In this document: in pieces, positions 24,828-32,687 of the stretch
How the letters are laid out: every line of letters starts with the position of its first letter
Position numbering within the stretch: the stretch's first letter is position 1
Position numbers and translations under genes: made by a program
Assembly: GCF_020103695.1 (NCBI RefSeq)
Contig: NZ_JAHXBF010000003.1
Location: 434,001-498,000 of the forward strand
Source: Hyalangium versicolor
Lineage (GTDB): Bacteria > Myxococcota > Myxococcia > Myxococcales > Myxococcaceae
DNA: 64,000 nt
Direction of reading: 5' to 3'
Notes under the pieces: model-generated
Told to the model about the DNA's origin: nothing
Databases searched by the model: none
What the model saw: the letters and a program-made list of their open reading frames with translations, nothing else

Positions 24828-27800
24828 TTACGGGGGTAGGGGACCGAAGGTCTCGGCTGGGAGGATTCGGAGCCTAAGGGTGGCAGGATCGGTCCAGCGC
24901 CAACCCAGCCAGCGCCATGCCTCGGAGGAGGCGTGGAGGATGCGTCCGCTAATCTCGTCGATCGATGCAGTCTGGTTTTCAGGGAGGACCTGGCCGGACC
25001 AGAGACACTGGCCCGAGGAGGCGTCCCACACCCTCAGGGATTTATCCGCCGAACCGGAGAGCAGCCGCTGGCCGTCGGGACTCCAGGCGCACGCAGTGAT
25101 TCTGGAGGAGTGTCCGGAGAGGGTGAGGAGGCATTGGCCCGAGGGGGTGTCCCACACCCTCAGGGAGCTATCCACCGAACCGGAGAGCATCCGCTGGCTG
25201 TCCGGACTCCAGGTGCACGCGGTGATTCTGGAGGAGTGTCCGGAGAGGGTGAGGAGGCATTGGCCCGAGGAGGCGTCCCACACCCTCAGGGAGGTATCCG
25301 CCGAACCGGAGAGCAGCCGCTGGCCGTCGGGACTCCACGCGCACGCGGTGATTCTGGAGGAGTGTCCGGAGAGGGTGAGGAGGCATTGGCCCGAGGAGGC
25401 GTCCCACACCCGCAGGGAGTTATCCTCCGAACCAGAGAGCAGCCACTGGCCGTCCGGACTCCAGGTGCATGCGGAGACGCTGGAGGAGTGTCCGGAGAGG
25501 GTGAGGAGGCATTGGCCCGAGGAGGCGTCCCACACCCGCAGGGATTTATCCGCCGAGCCTGAGAGCAGCCGCTGACCGTCCGGACTCCACGCGCACGCGG
25601 AGACCCACAAGGAATCTTTGGAGAGGGTGAGGAGGCATTGGCCCGAGGAGGTGTCCCACACCCTCAGGGAGCTATCCACCGAGCCTGAGAGCAGCCGCTG
25701 GCCGTCCGGACTCCAGGCGCACGCGGTGACGCTGGAGGAGTGTCCGGAGAGGGTGAGGAGGCATTGGCCCGAGGAGGCGTCCCACACCCGCAGGGAGCTA
25801 TCCACCGAACCGGAGAGCAGCCGTTGTCCGTCGGGACTCCAGGTGCACGCAGTGATTCTAGAGGAGTATCCGGAGAGAGTGAGGAGGCATTGGCCCGAGG
25901 AGGCGTCCCACACCCGCAGGGAGTTATCCGCCGAACCCGAGAGCAGCCGCTGACCGTCCGGACTCCACGCGCACGCGGAGGCCCACAATGAGTGTCCGGA
26001 GAGGGTGAGGAGGCATTGGCCCGAGGAGGCGTCCCACACCCTCAGGGATTTATCCGCCGAACCGGAGAGCAGCCGCTGGCCGTCGGGACTCCACGCGCAT
26101 GCGTAGGTTCTGGAGGAGTGTCCGGAGAGGGTGAGGAGGCATTGGCCCGAGGAGGCGTCCCACACCCTCAGGGAGTTATCCGCCGAGCCAGAGAGCAGCC
26201 GCTGACCATCCGGACTCCACGCGCACGCGAAGACGTTAGAGGAGTGTCCGGAGAGGGTGAGAAGGCATTGGCCCGAGGAGGCGTCCCACACCCGTAGGGA
26301 GTTATCTGCCGAGCCTGAGAGTAGCCGCTGACCATCCGGGCTCCACGCGCACGCGGTGACGCTGGAGGAGTGTCCGGAGAGGGTGAGGAGGCATTGGCCC
26401 GAGGAGGCGTCCCACACCCGCAGGGAGTTATCCGCCGAGCCAGAGAGCAGCCGCTGACCATCCGGACTCCACGCGCACGCGGAGACACTGTCGGAGTGTC
26501 CGGAGAGAGTGAGAAGGCATTGGCCCGAGAAGGCGTCCCACACCCGCAGGGAGTTATCTGCCGAACCCGAGAGCAGCCGTTGTCCGTCCGGACTCCACGC
26601 GCATGCGTAGACGCTGGAGGCATGTCCGGAGAGGATGAGGAGGCATTGGCCCGAGGAGGCGTCCCACACCCGCAGAGAGTTATCCTCCGAACCGGAGAGC
26701 AGCTGCTGACCGTCCGGACTCCACGCGCACGCGGAGACACTGTCGGAATGTCCGGAGCGGAGTACCGCATGGACGGCGCTGCTTGATGAGAGGGAACGGC
26801 TCTGGCCTTCCTCCACGACAGTCGCGTGCTTCTCCCATCCATCTGGCAAGATCGTCCCAGATCGGTCCACTCGGATCCACTGGCACCCAGCAAGTTGCAC
26901 CTCGCCCAGATTCGCCCCCGCAAGCGATCCCTCACGCCACTGGATTCCGCTGAAATCAGCTTCGCGGGCTCGTGCACGGGGGGCGCTCACATTCAAGAAC
27001 AGCGCCTGCCGTGCCTGCATGGTCGTGAGGTTGGCCTCCGTGAGATCCACGTACTCCACCCGAGCACGGTTGAGTTTCACGCCCGAGAGATCTGCCCGGC
27101 GCAGGTTCAGCGGCTGCGTCGGGCCGAGTCCGCGCAGATGCCAGCTTTCCAGATCCGCTCCCGACAGGTTCACTCGTGTCGGCGACGGTGTCGGGTAGCC
27201 GTGCTCCAACGCGCGGAGCCAGTAGGCGAACGCCATGATGGCGGCGCTGGGACTCTCGCCACCCAACACTCTCTCCAGTGTGCGCAGAGCCGGAGTGTTG
27301 GGCCTCTGCTCCAGGAGTTGGCCAAGGAAGTCCAACGTCTCCCAGGAGAACCCCGGCAGATCCCAGCGGTCGATCTTGCCCTCGAGTAGCGCGCGCTGGA
27401 GGTAGACAGCGAGGAAATACTCCTGCAGGGACGTGTGGGCGAATCGGAAGTGTCTCTCCTCCGTAGTGGGACGCAGGACGAAGGTGGCGGTGCGAAGGTC
27501 CTCCTTCAGGACGGTGCGATCCTTGTTGGCATAGGCCTGGGCCAGGGCAGGATGGGCAGCGAGGTATTCGTCGAGCCAGTCCTCGAGTCGCTCCACATCC
27601 CACTGCTTGCTGCCATCACGCCAGAGCGCGGCGGCGAGCGCCTCCATGAGGCGGTACTTGTGCTCGACATCGAGTTGGTGCTTGCCGTCATCGCGGTTGA
27701 GCCATGAGCGGACGACGAGTTCGTACAGCCGCGCTGCGTTCACCTTCTCACCTCGCGTCTGGAGCTCCTCCAGCTCCCTGAGCCGTCCACTGATCAGGGA

Positions 27801-29639
27801 CAGAAGGTAGGGCCGCTCCGCGAGATCTCTGAGGTTGTGGATGGACGCGATGATGTCGAACGCCTCGGTTGCATGCTCCCGGCCACCGAGGAACGAAGCC
27901 AGATAGCCTCGGATCTGTTCCTCGGTGAACGGCAGCAGGCAGAGAGCGGGGAACTGCTGGCGATCCATCCCCTCGCGATCCTCGCCGACCAGCATGGAGT
28001 TCTGGCTCAGCACGTCGCGGAAATAGTGCGAGCGGCAGGAGATGAGGAGCTTCCCTCGGCGTCTGCCTTCAGGCCTGGCTTCCCGAGTGGCATCCGGCAG
28101 CACGGCCCAGAGCCTGCGAATGAAGGCTCGGGCCCGGTTGGGCGTCAGGTGGACGATCTTCTCGTCCAGGCCATCGAAGATGATGAGCGCACCTTCTTCT
28201 CGGACCAGACGCAGAACTCCCTCGGGAGTGATCGCGCGGTCCTGCAGCTTCCAACTGCTCTGGATGACGCCGGCCAGGAGTTGCTCGAGGGTGGGGATGC
28301 TGTCCTTGTCCCGGGTCTCGCTGACGTAGTCGCGGAGATCCACATAGATGGGAAGTGGAAGGTCCGGCCGGGTCCTGCGTTTCTCCAGCAGATCGCGGGT
28401 GAACTGCTTCAAGGTGGTGGTCTTGCCGATGCCATATTCCCCGAGCAGGGCGAAGAACGGTGGTGCCTCAGGATTGATGGCCCATTCCTCGAGTTCTTCG
28501 AGCGCATCACGCGCTTGAACGTGCTCCGCCAGGTTGCGCTGCCCGGTGTCGAGCCTCTCCAGTTGTCCCAAGGCAATCCGGTGTCCTCGGGTGCGCTGGA
28601 AGTTCTTGGTCTCGCCCGGCATCGGAACATGAACAGCGGCGGATTCTTTCGAGGAAGTTCCTGCCTCGGGTCCTCGAGGCGAAGGAGGTGGACCCGAAGG
28701 GGGAGAGCCGAAGAAGGCATCGAGGCGCTTCTCGATGGCAAGGAAGAGCTTGTGGATGAACTCACGCCGCTTCGGGCCGGCGGGCATCTGGTCGTAGTAG
28801 CGACCCTGGGTCCGCTCGTTCTGGAACAGGAAGAGTTGGTGCTCTCCGAGCCCCTTGAGGTCATGCCTGTCGAACGAGACCGGCACGAGCCCCACGGGCA
28901 GGACAGGCTTGATCCTCGGGTCATCTTGGGCACCCACGAAGTGGGGCAGCTCCTTCTCTCCAATGAACCTGCTCGCGAGAAAGGCCGGGCTGATCAGCAT
29001 CAGGCCGAACTCGCAGTCCGAGATGGCTTTCGCGATGCTCTCCCGCCAGCGCTCGCCCAGCAGGATGTCGTGATCGATCCAGGGGTGGACCTCGTAGCGG
29101 GCGGATGAGGCGAAGTGGGTGCGTAGCTCCTTCACGAGCGCATCGACGAGCGCCTTGTTGTCGTGGGCGTAGGAGACGAAGAAGCGCACCACCTTCTTGT
29201 TTGAGGCCATGGCCGACCCGGTGGTGGCGATTCCCTGGGCGGGCACGAAGGGCTTGCCCTGGATGTCAGCGGTGACCTGATCGGAGTACCGCTCCGCCTG
29301 CCGCATGGCGGGATCAGGCCCGGTGAACCAGCAGAAGCGCTCTTCGGGCGGATTCTGCTTCTTGGTGTCCACGTGGAAGCGGAGTCCGAGATCGGCGCGC
29401 CCCTCGCCCTGAGAAGCATCGTTGATGCGCTTTCGGAAGGAGGTCAGGGCCGTCTGCGCCTTGCGCTGCTCCTCGCCTGGGAAGAGCGCCTGGAGGCAGT
29501 CGGACAGACGAAACCTCTCCGTGACGGCAAGGCCCAGCAGCTTGTCCAGGCGCTCCCGGTCCGACTTGCCAAGCTCATCACGCCAGGGACCGGCCGCCGA
29601 GCGAAGGGCCTCACCGAAGAGAAGTAGATTCACGATCAT
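24828..29639 (-). CDS. TIR-NACHT-WD40 protein, NLR-like candidate immune protein
   Basis: 1603 residues from the ATG at 29639 (a TTG three codons upstream is an alternative). Order: N-terminal domain about 1-110 with LSDCLQALFPG and ALTSFRKRINDAS, perhaps a winged helix; TIR about 152-312 (RFFVSYAHDN, PWIDHDILLGERWRESI, SPAFLASRF followed by GEKELPHF, where a glutamate may be the NADase residue); NACHT STAND NTPase with Walker A GEYGIGKTT (400-408) and Walker B ALIIFDGLDE (484-493), ending FRFAHTSLQEYF; pentapeptide-like ADLSGVKL / ANLTTMQA segment (about 824-915); 14 WD40 repeats (961-1548); a 55-residue tail. Known bacterial TIR-STAND proteins sense phage factors, oligomerise on ATP binding and destroy NAD+. 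I infer that role here; the trigger is unknown. Confidence 0.9.
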   Translation of the reverse strand: MIVNLLLFGEALRSAAGPWRDELGKSDRERLDKLLGLAVTERFRLSDCLQALFPGEEQRKAQTALTSFRKRINDASQGEGRADLGLRFHVDTKKQNPPEERFCWFTGPDPAMRQAERYSDQVTADIQGKPFVPAQGIATTGSAMASNKKVVRFFVSYAHDNKALVDALVKELRTHFASSARYEVHPWIDHDILLGERWRESIAKAISDCEFGLMLISPAFLASRFIGEKELPHFVGAQDDPRIKPVLPVGLVPVSFDRHDLKGLGEHQLFLFQNERTQGRYYDQMPAGPKRREFIHKLFLAIEKRLDAFFGSPPSGPPPSPRGPEAGTSSKESAAVHVPMPGETKNFQRTRGHRIALGQLERLDTGQRNLAEHVQARDALEELEEWAINPEAPPFFALLGEYGIGKTTTLKQFTRDLLEKRRTRPDLPLPIYVDLRDYVSETRDKDSIPTLEQLLAGVIQSSWKLQDRAITPEGVLRLVREEGALIIFDGLDEKIVHLTPNRARAFIRRLWAVLPDATREARPEGRRRGKLLISCRSHYFRDVLSQNSMLVGEDREGMDRQQFPALCLLPFTEEQIRGYLASFLGGREHATEAFDIIASIHNLRDLAERPYLLSLISGRLRELEELQTRGEKVNAARLYELVVRSWLNRDDGKHQLDVEHKYRLMEALAAALWRDGSKQWDVERLEDWLDEYLAAHPALAQAYANKDRTVLKEDLRTATFVLRPTTEERHFRFAHTSLQEYFLAVYLQRALLEGKIDRWDLPGFSWETLDFLGQLLEQRPNTPALRTLERVLGGESPSAAIMAFAYWLRALEHGYPTPSPTRVNLSGADLESWHLRGLGPTQPLNLRRADLSGVKLNRARVEYVDLTEANLTTMQARQALFLNVSAPRARAREADFSGIQWREGSLAGANLGEVQLAGCQWIRVDRSGTILPDGWEKHATVVEEGQSRSLSSSSAVHAVLRSGHSDSVSACAWSPDGQQLLSGSEDNSLRVWDASSGQCLLILSGHASSVYACAWSPDGQRLLSGSADNSLRVWDAFSGQCLLTLSGHSDSVSACAWSPDGQRLLSGSADNSLRVWDASSGQCLLTLSGHSSSVTACAWSPDGQRLLSGSADNSLRVWDASSGQCLLTLSGHSSNVFACAWSPDGQRLLSGSADNSLRVWDASSGQCLLTLSGHSSRTYACAWSPDGQRLLSGSADKSLRVWDASSGQCLLTLSGHSLWASACAWSPDGQRLLSGSADNSLRVWDASSGQCLLTLSGYSSRITACTWSPDGQRLLSGSVDSSLRVWDASSGQCLLTLSGHSSSVTACAWSPDGQRLLSGSVDSSLRVWDTSSGQCLLTLSKDSLWVSACAWSPDGQRLLSGSADKSLRVWDASSGQCLLTLSGHSSSVSACTWSPDGQWLLSGSEDNSLRVWDASSGQCLLTLSGHSSRITACAWSPDGQRLLSGSADTSLRVWDASSGQCLLTLSGHSSRITACTWSPDSQRMLSGSVDSSLRVWDTPSGQCLLTLSGHSSRITACAWSPDGQRLLSGSADKSLRVWDASSGQCLWSGQVLPENQTASIDEISGRILHASSEAWRWLGWRWTDPATLRLRILPAETFGPLPP
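24996..26759 (-). repeat. 14 tandem 126-bp repeats coding for WD40 blades
   Basis: Exactly 14 units of 42 codons, with no indels between units, encode LSGHSxxVxACAWSPDGQ, then RLLSGSADNSLRVWD and ASSGQCLLT. Fourteen blades make two seven-bladed propellers. Units are nearly identical, while changes fall at blade positions 6-9 (DSVS, SSVY, SSVT, SNVF, SRTY, LWAS, SRIT, LWVS) and 25 and 27 (A/E/V and N/K/S/T). Several plus-strand open frames across this stretch are artefacts of the repeat. Confidence 0.95.
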
Positions 29640-29772
29640 GGAGACCAAAGTACCTGAAAAAAGGCTTCAGTCAATCCAGTTGTTGATGATTTTGACGATT
29701 GTTTGATGATTTAAGGGTGCCACCGCCACCCGTTGGTGCTCCGGAGGCGATGGGGCTCACTATGATGAATCC
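29640..29772. promoter_or_regulatory. AT-rich divergent region with short direct repeats
   Basis: 133 bp between the NLR-like gene (minus) and the small lipoprotein gene (plus). The part 29650-29716 is strikingly AT-rich for this genome. Between about 29689 and 29714 there are three imperfect repeats: ttgatgattt, ttgacgattg and ttgatgattt. On the minus strand TTGACT (29671-29666) could be a -35 box for the NLR-like gene, and a CTGAA/TTCAG dyad lies at 29654-29670. Elements are read by eye only. Confidence 0.5.
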
Positions 29773-30228
29773 ATGAGGTTCACTCGGGAGGAGTTCCTGA
29801 AGCGGGGCTCAAGCCTCCTCTTGGGGGTGCTGCTCGTAGCTGGGGGGCTGAGCGGAGCTGGCTGCTACATGAACGGCATGGGATGCCAGCCGGGCGACGA
29901 CTCGGAGACCTGTTGCCTCAAGGAACACCCGGGAGCCTGGGAGCGCTGTACGGGAACCGCAGGGCCCAAGCCTGAACCCAAGACCGGCAACCAGCCCAAG
30001 CCCAAAGGAAACCCGGAACCAATTTCCCCTCCGATTCCCACACCCGAGGAAAAGCAGCGCTGGCGCGAGACATGTCGGGAGCACTACGTGGCGTGTAAAG
30101 AGTTCGTCGCGGGGGAGAAACAGCGCCGCGTGTGGGGAGAGAGTCAGTGCCAGTCGTGCATGGATCTCTGCATGCGTGACGGACGCTGGCCGGATGAAGC
30201 AAACGGCCACCCCTGCCCAGGAGGTTGA
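29773..30228 (+). CDS. Small cysteine-rich lipoprotein, possible Sit-like toxin
   Basis: 151 residues. Positively charged start, hydrophobic segment and a lipobox-like SGAGC (Cys31) suggest export and lipidation. A Pro/Lys linker (about 64-95) follows, then a compact C-terminal domain with six cysteines: ETCREHYVACKEF, CQSCMDLC and HPCPGG. Codon use in the linker is less GC-biased than in the neighbours. I do not recognise a named family. The layout (lipoprotein signal, linker, small Cys-rich domain, directly followed by a cytosolic partner) is like the M. xanthus SitA lipoprotein toxins that are passed between cells by outer-membrane exchange. That is inference only. Confidence 0.6.
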   Translation: MRFTREEFLKRGSSLLLGVLLVAGGLSGAGCYMNGMGCQPGDDSETCCLKEHPGAWERCTGTAGPKPEPKTGNQPKPKGNPEPISPPIPTPEEKQRWRETCREHYVACKEFVAGEKQRRVWGESQCQSCMDLCMRDGRWPDEANGHPCPGG

Positions 30229-30230
30229 GT

Positions 30231-30719
30231 GTGCGAGCCTCGCGCAAAGATTGGTGGCAGAGCGTGGCAGATCGTCGCGATGAGCTCCTCGTCAATCTCT
30301 ACAAGGCGAAGGCGCCGTATGCGGAGCTGAAGCAGGCCGTGCTCGCGCAAGAGAAGGAGTTGAGCCGAGAGGCGAGAACGCAGGCAGAACGCCTGCACCT
30401 TCAGCAGATCACCTCGAAGCTGATCATCACCGAGGCCTTCGGCGAAGGCTCAGGGTGGGACGAGTTCGGCGCACTCTTGAGACGTTGCGAGCGGCTTGGC
30501 TATGCGGACATGACTCATCGGATCCATGTGGCCTGTCTCTACGTCCAATCGCTGCCACGTTTTCCAGAGAGGGCCCGGCAGGCGTTCGCGATGCTGACGG
30601 ACGTGGAGACGCGGCTCAAGCGCCTGCCGAAGAGTCACTACCTGCGCCGCGAGGGTTTGCACAGCATTGCTCACGCTCGGGAGGTCGCGGCGGCGTCTGG
30701 TATCAGCTCCCCCGCATAG
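30231..30719 (+). CDS. Cytosolic alpha-helical protein, possible immunity partner
   Basis: 162 residues if it starts at GTG 30231, six bases after AGGAGG; a TTG at 30225 overlapping the previous stop codon is the alternative. There is no signal peptide or membrane segment. The sequence is rich in charged residues and predicted helices (ELKQAVLAQEKELSREART, RAFAMLTDVETRL-like). No family is recognised. It lies 2 bp after the cysteine-rich lipoprotein gene, its SD sits in that gene, and the two must be co-expressed. A cytosolic protein coupled to an exported small protein is the usual layout of a toxin and its immunity protein; this is inference. Confidence 0.6.
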   Translation: MRASRKDWWQSVADRRDELLVNLYKAKAPYAELKQAVLAQEKELSREARTQAERLHLQQITSKLIITEAFGEGSGWDEFGALLRRCERLGYADMTHRIHVACLYVQSLPRFPERARQAFAMLTDVETRLKRLPKSHYLRREGLHSIAHAREVAAASGISSPA

Positions 30720-30724
30720 CGCGC

Positions 30725-30737
30725 TGGAACAGTTCCA
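30725..30737. other. 13-bp palindrome between convergent genes
   Basis: TGGAAC-A-GTTCCA is a perfect inverted repeat between the stop codons of the putative immunity gene and the TerB-like gene. It resembles in form the 15-bp palindrome at 24776 on the other side of the NLR-like gene. Function unknown. Confidence 0.3.
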
Positions 30738-30743
30738 AATTGA

Positions 30744-31076
30744 TCAGATGCCCAGCAGCGTGCGGATCTGCATGAGCATCTCGATCTCTTCGTTGTCGAC
30801 GTGCTGATCACTAGCGGCGACGACCCGCGCCGCCTGGATGACGTCCTGGGGTCGGGTGCGCAGCAGGCCCATGTCCGGTGCGGGGAGTGGCTTGCCGGCT
30901 CGCAAGCGGTCGAGCATCGCCGCCACTTCCGCCGCAGGGACATTCCACCGCGCGGCCACCTGGGAGAACTCCTCGAGCTCCTCGGGCTCGAGCTTGTCGT
31001 CACTGGTGATGACCTGCAGCAGCAGCTTGAGCACTTCGGTGTAGAAGCGACTCTCGTCGCCGGGTGGATGCGTCAT
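30744..31076 (-). CDS. TerB-like small acidic protein
   Basis: 110 residues. All-helical, with the acidic motif ITSDDKLEPEELEEF and a second ASDQHVDNEEIEMLMQIRTLLG, which resemble the two metal-binding helices of TerB/DjlA-type tellurite-resistance domains. TerB-like domains occur in stress and phage-defence gene sets and are thought to bind Ca2+ or act near the inner membrane. It sits next to the putative toxin/immunity pair but on the opposite strand, so it is a separate unit. The assignment rests on pattern only. Confidence 0.6.
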   Translation of the reverse strand: MTHPPGDESRFYTEVLKLLLQVITSDDKLEPEELEEFSQVAARWNVPAAEVAAMLDRLRAGKPLPAPDMGLLRTRPQDVIQAARVVAASDQHVDNEEIEMLMQIRTLLGI

Positions 31077-31141
31077 CGAGCGCTACAGCCTCCGGAGCCG
31101 GAGAGTGGCCTGTCTTCTCTCCTCCGTCCACTCTCGCGCTC

Positions 31142-32146
31142 TCAGCGCACCGTGACCGCTCGGAACTGGCCCGGGGTCAGGCCGATCAGCCGCCGGAACT
31201 CGCGCCCCATGTGGGACACGTCCGAGAACCCAGCCTGCATCGCGCACGTCGCGAGTGGCTGCCCCTCGGAGATGAGGCGACAGGCTTCCTGGACCCTGCG
31301 TGCACCCCGGAGCGCGTCCAGTGAAAGTCCTGCCTCGGCCAGCCGACGCTGAAGCGTTCGAGGCGAGCGGCCAAGGACTCGAGCGAGCGCCGGGAGGGTG
31401 GGGGCCTCTCCCAACTGTGTCCAGACGCGCCCGACCAGCGGCTTCCATGCGAACGCTGGGGGAGGAGCATCGACCTGGGCCGGGCTCGACACGTGCCGGT
31501 CCCACCGGATCAGCCACGAGTTGGCGTTGGTGATCCTCGCCGCTGCCTCGGCGTTGATAGCTCCCCGAGCCTGGAGCGTGGTCACGCCCTGAGGCAGCAC
31601 GAGCCCGACGCTCACGTTGCGGCAGCCCATGTCCTCCAGCAGGGCACTGATCAGCCCGCACATGGCCAGCTCCCGCGAGTGTTCCCGGGGCGCACCATTG
31701 TGAGCTACCCGCCTCACGCGGACGAGTTCGTCACTCTGCGGCTCGAAGAGCGACAACTGCGGATGACGCCCAAGCTGCTGGATGGCATGCCATCGCTCGA
31801 ACGCATCCCGTGGAGCCGGAGCCTCGCGAAACAGCGCCAGCGCGGGAGTGAAGACTCCCCGGATGCTCTCCACCCCGAGCCTGAACACCGCCTCCGAGCC
31901 GGCCTCCGCATGGTACCGGGTGAGCACCTCGTCCAGCGGTCCAACGGGAGTCTGCGTGGTATGCGTCGAGAGCTGCCCCGCCAACGCGCCACGCTCCACC
32001 GACCACCACCCGGGCGGCACACGGCGAGCCAGCGCCGCCAGGAGCACGTGGGCGAGCGTCGCGTTGATCCGAGGCTCCAAGCCTCCTCTCAGGGAGCGCC
32101 CGGGGCTTGGAACGAATGCGCCAGAAACGCTCTGCGCTGGATTCAT
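31142..32146 (-). CDS. AraC-family transcriptional regulator
   Basis: 334 residues from the ATG at 32146. The last 100 residues form the double helix-turn-helix of the family: LPALARVLGRSPRTLQRRLA for the first and CAMQAGFSDVSHMGREFRRL for the second, ending in GLTPGQFR. The N-terminal 210 residues resemble the Arabinose_bd/OruR-type sensor half found in AraC members of the ornithine/virulence group. It is divergent from a VOC protein gene across 61 bp and may control it. The effector is unknown. Confidence 0.9.
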   Translation of the reverse strand: MNPAQSVSGAFVPSPGRSLRGGLEPRINATLAHVLLAALARRVPPGWWSVERGALAGQLSTHTTQTPVGPLDEVLTRYHAEAGSEAVFRLGVESIRGVFTPALALFREAPAPRDAFERWHAIQQLGRHPQLSLFEPQSDELVRVRRVAHNGAPREHSRELAMCGLISALLEDMGCRNVSVGLVLPQGVTTLQARGAINAEAAARITNANSWLIRWDRHVSSPAQVDAPPPAFAWKPLVGRVWTQLGEAPTLPALARVLGRSPRTLQRRLAEAGLSLDALRGARRVQEACRLISEGQPLATCAMQAGFSDVSHMGREFRRLIGLTPGQFRAVTVR

Positions 32147-32207
32147 TCGCGGGTCACCCGTCCGTACTGTGGCCGCAGCCACTCAACCCCTTCACGGATG
32201 AGGATAC

Positions 32208-32627
32208 ATGGAAACGAACCGCTCGCCGCTGCACTCCATTCGGCACCTGGACTACGTTGTCCTGCTGTGCCGCGACGTTCCCCGAATGCGTGCCTTCTAC
32301 GAAAACGTCATGGGCTTCCCGTTTCACAAGAGCCTCGGAGACAACTTCTGGGTGGAACTGCGCGCCGGCTCCGTGCTCCTGACGCTCCGGCCTCGGGGAG
32401 GCATCCAGCCGGGAGGCAAGGACTCCGATGGGCGCTGGACCGAAGGCGCTGCCTCGGTGCAACTGGCCTTCCGCGTCGCTCCCTCCGAGGTCGACGCGTG
32501 CCACCGCAAGCTGGTGGAGCAGGGCATCGAGATCCTCGAGCCACCCAAGGACCAACCGTGGCAGCACCGGACGCTCTTCTTCCGCGACCCGGAGCACAAC
32601 GTCCTCGAGATCTACGCCGATCTCTGA
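32208..32627 (+). CDS. VOC (glyoxalase/dioxygenase) family protein
   Basis: 139 residues, with AGGA upstream. Two beta-alpha-beta-beta-beta modules: the first starts RHLDYVVLLCRDVPRMRAFYENVMGFPF, broken here after position 20 by normal family sequence, and the second ends RTLFFRDPEHNVLEIY with the metal-ligand Glu. Members include glyoxalase I, fosfomycin and bleomycin resistance proteins and dioxygenases; all bind a divalent metal or a hydrophobic ligand in the cytosol. The divergent AraC regulator may respond to its substrate. The exact activity is not assignable. Confidence 0.85.
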   Translation: METNRSPLHSIRHLDYVVLLCRDVPRMRAFYENVMGFPFHKSLGDNFWVELRAGSVLLTLRPRGGIQPGGKDSDGRWTEGAASVQLAFRVAPSEVDACHRKLVEQGIEILEPPKDQPWQHRTLFFRDPEHNVLEIYADL

Positions 32628-32687
32628 GTCATCGGCCGCTTGCCAGGCTCCCTCGGGTCACGGGGCTTGTGAAACAATGGCAGCACC

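Noticed and set aside
24790..26786. Series of plus-strand open frames and a repeat that might look like a CRISPR array
   Set aside because: The 126-bp period is the WD40 repeat of the minus-strand gene; spacers are absent and unit length equals 42 codons.
29640..29648. TTG start for the NLR-like protein
   Set aside because: It lies three codons before an ATG and has no better ribosome site; the ATG was preferred but the difference is small.
24776..30737. Palindromes on either side of the NLR-like patch as attachment or excision sites
   Set aside because: The two palindromes differ in sequence and there is no integrase, direct repeat or tRNA gene.
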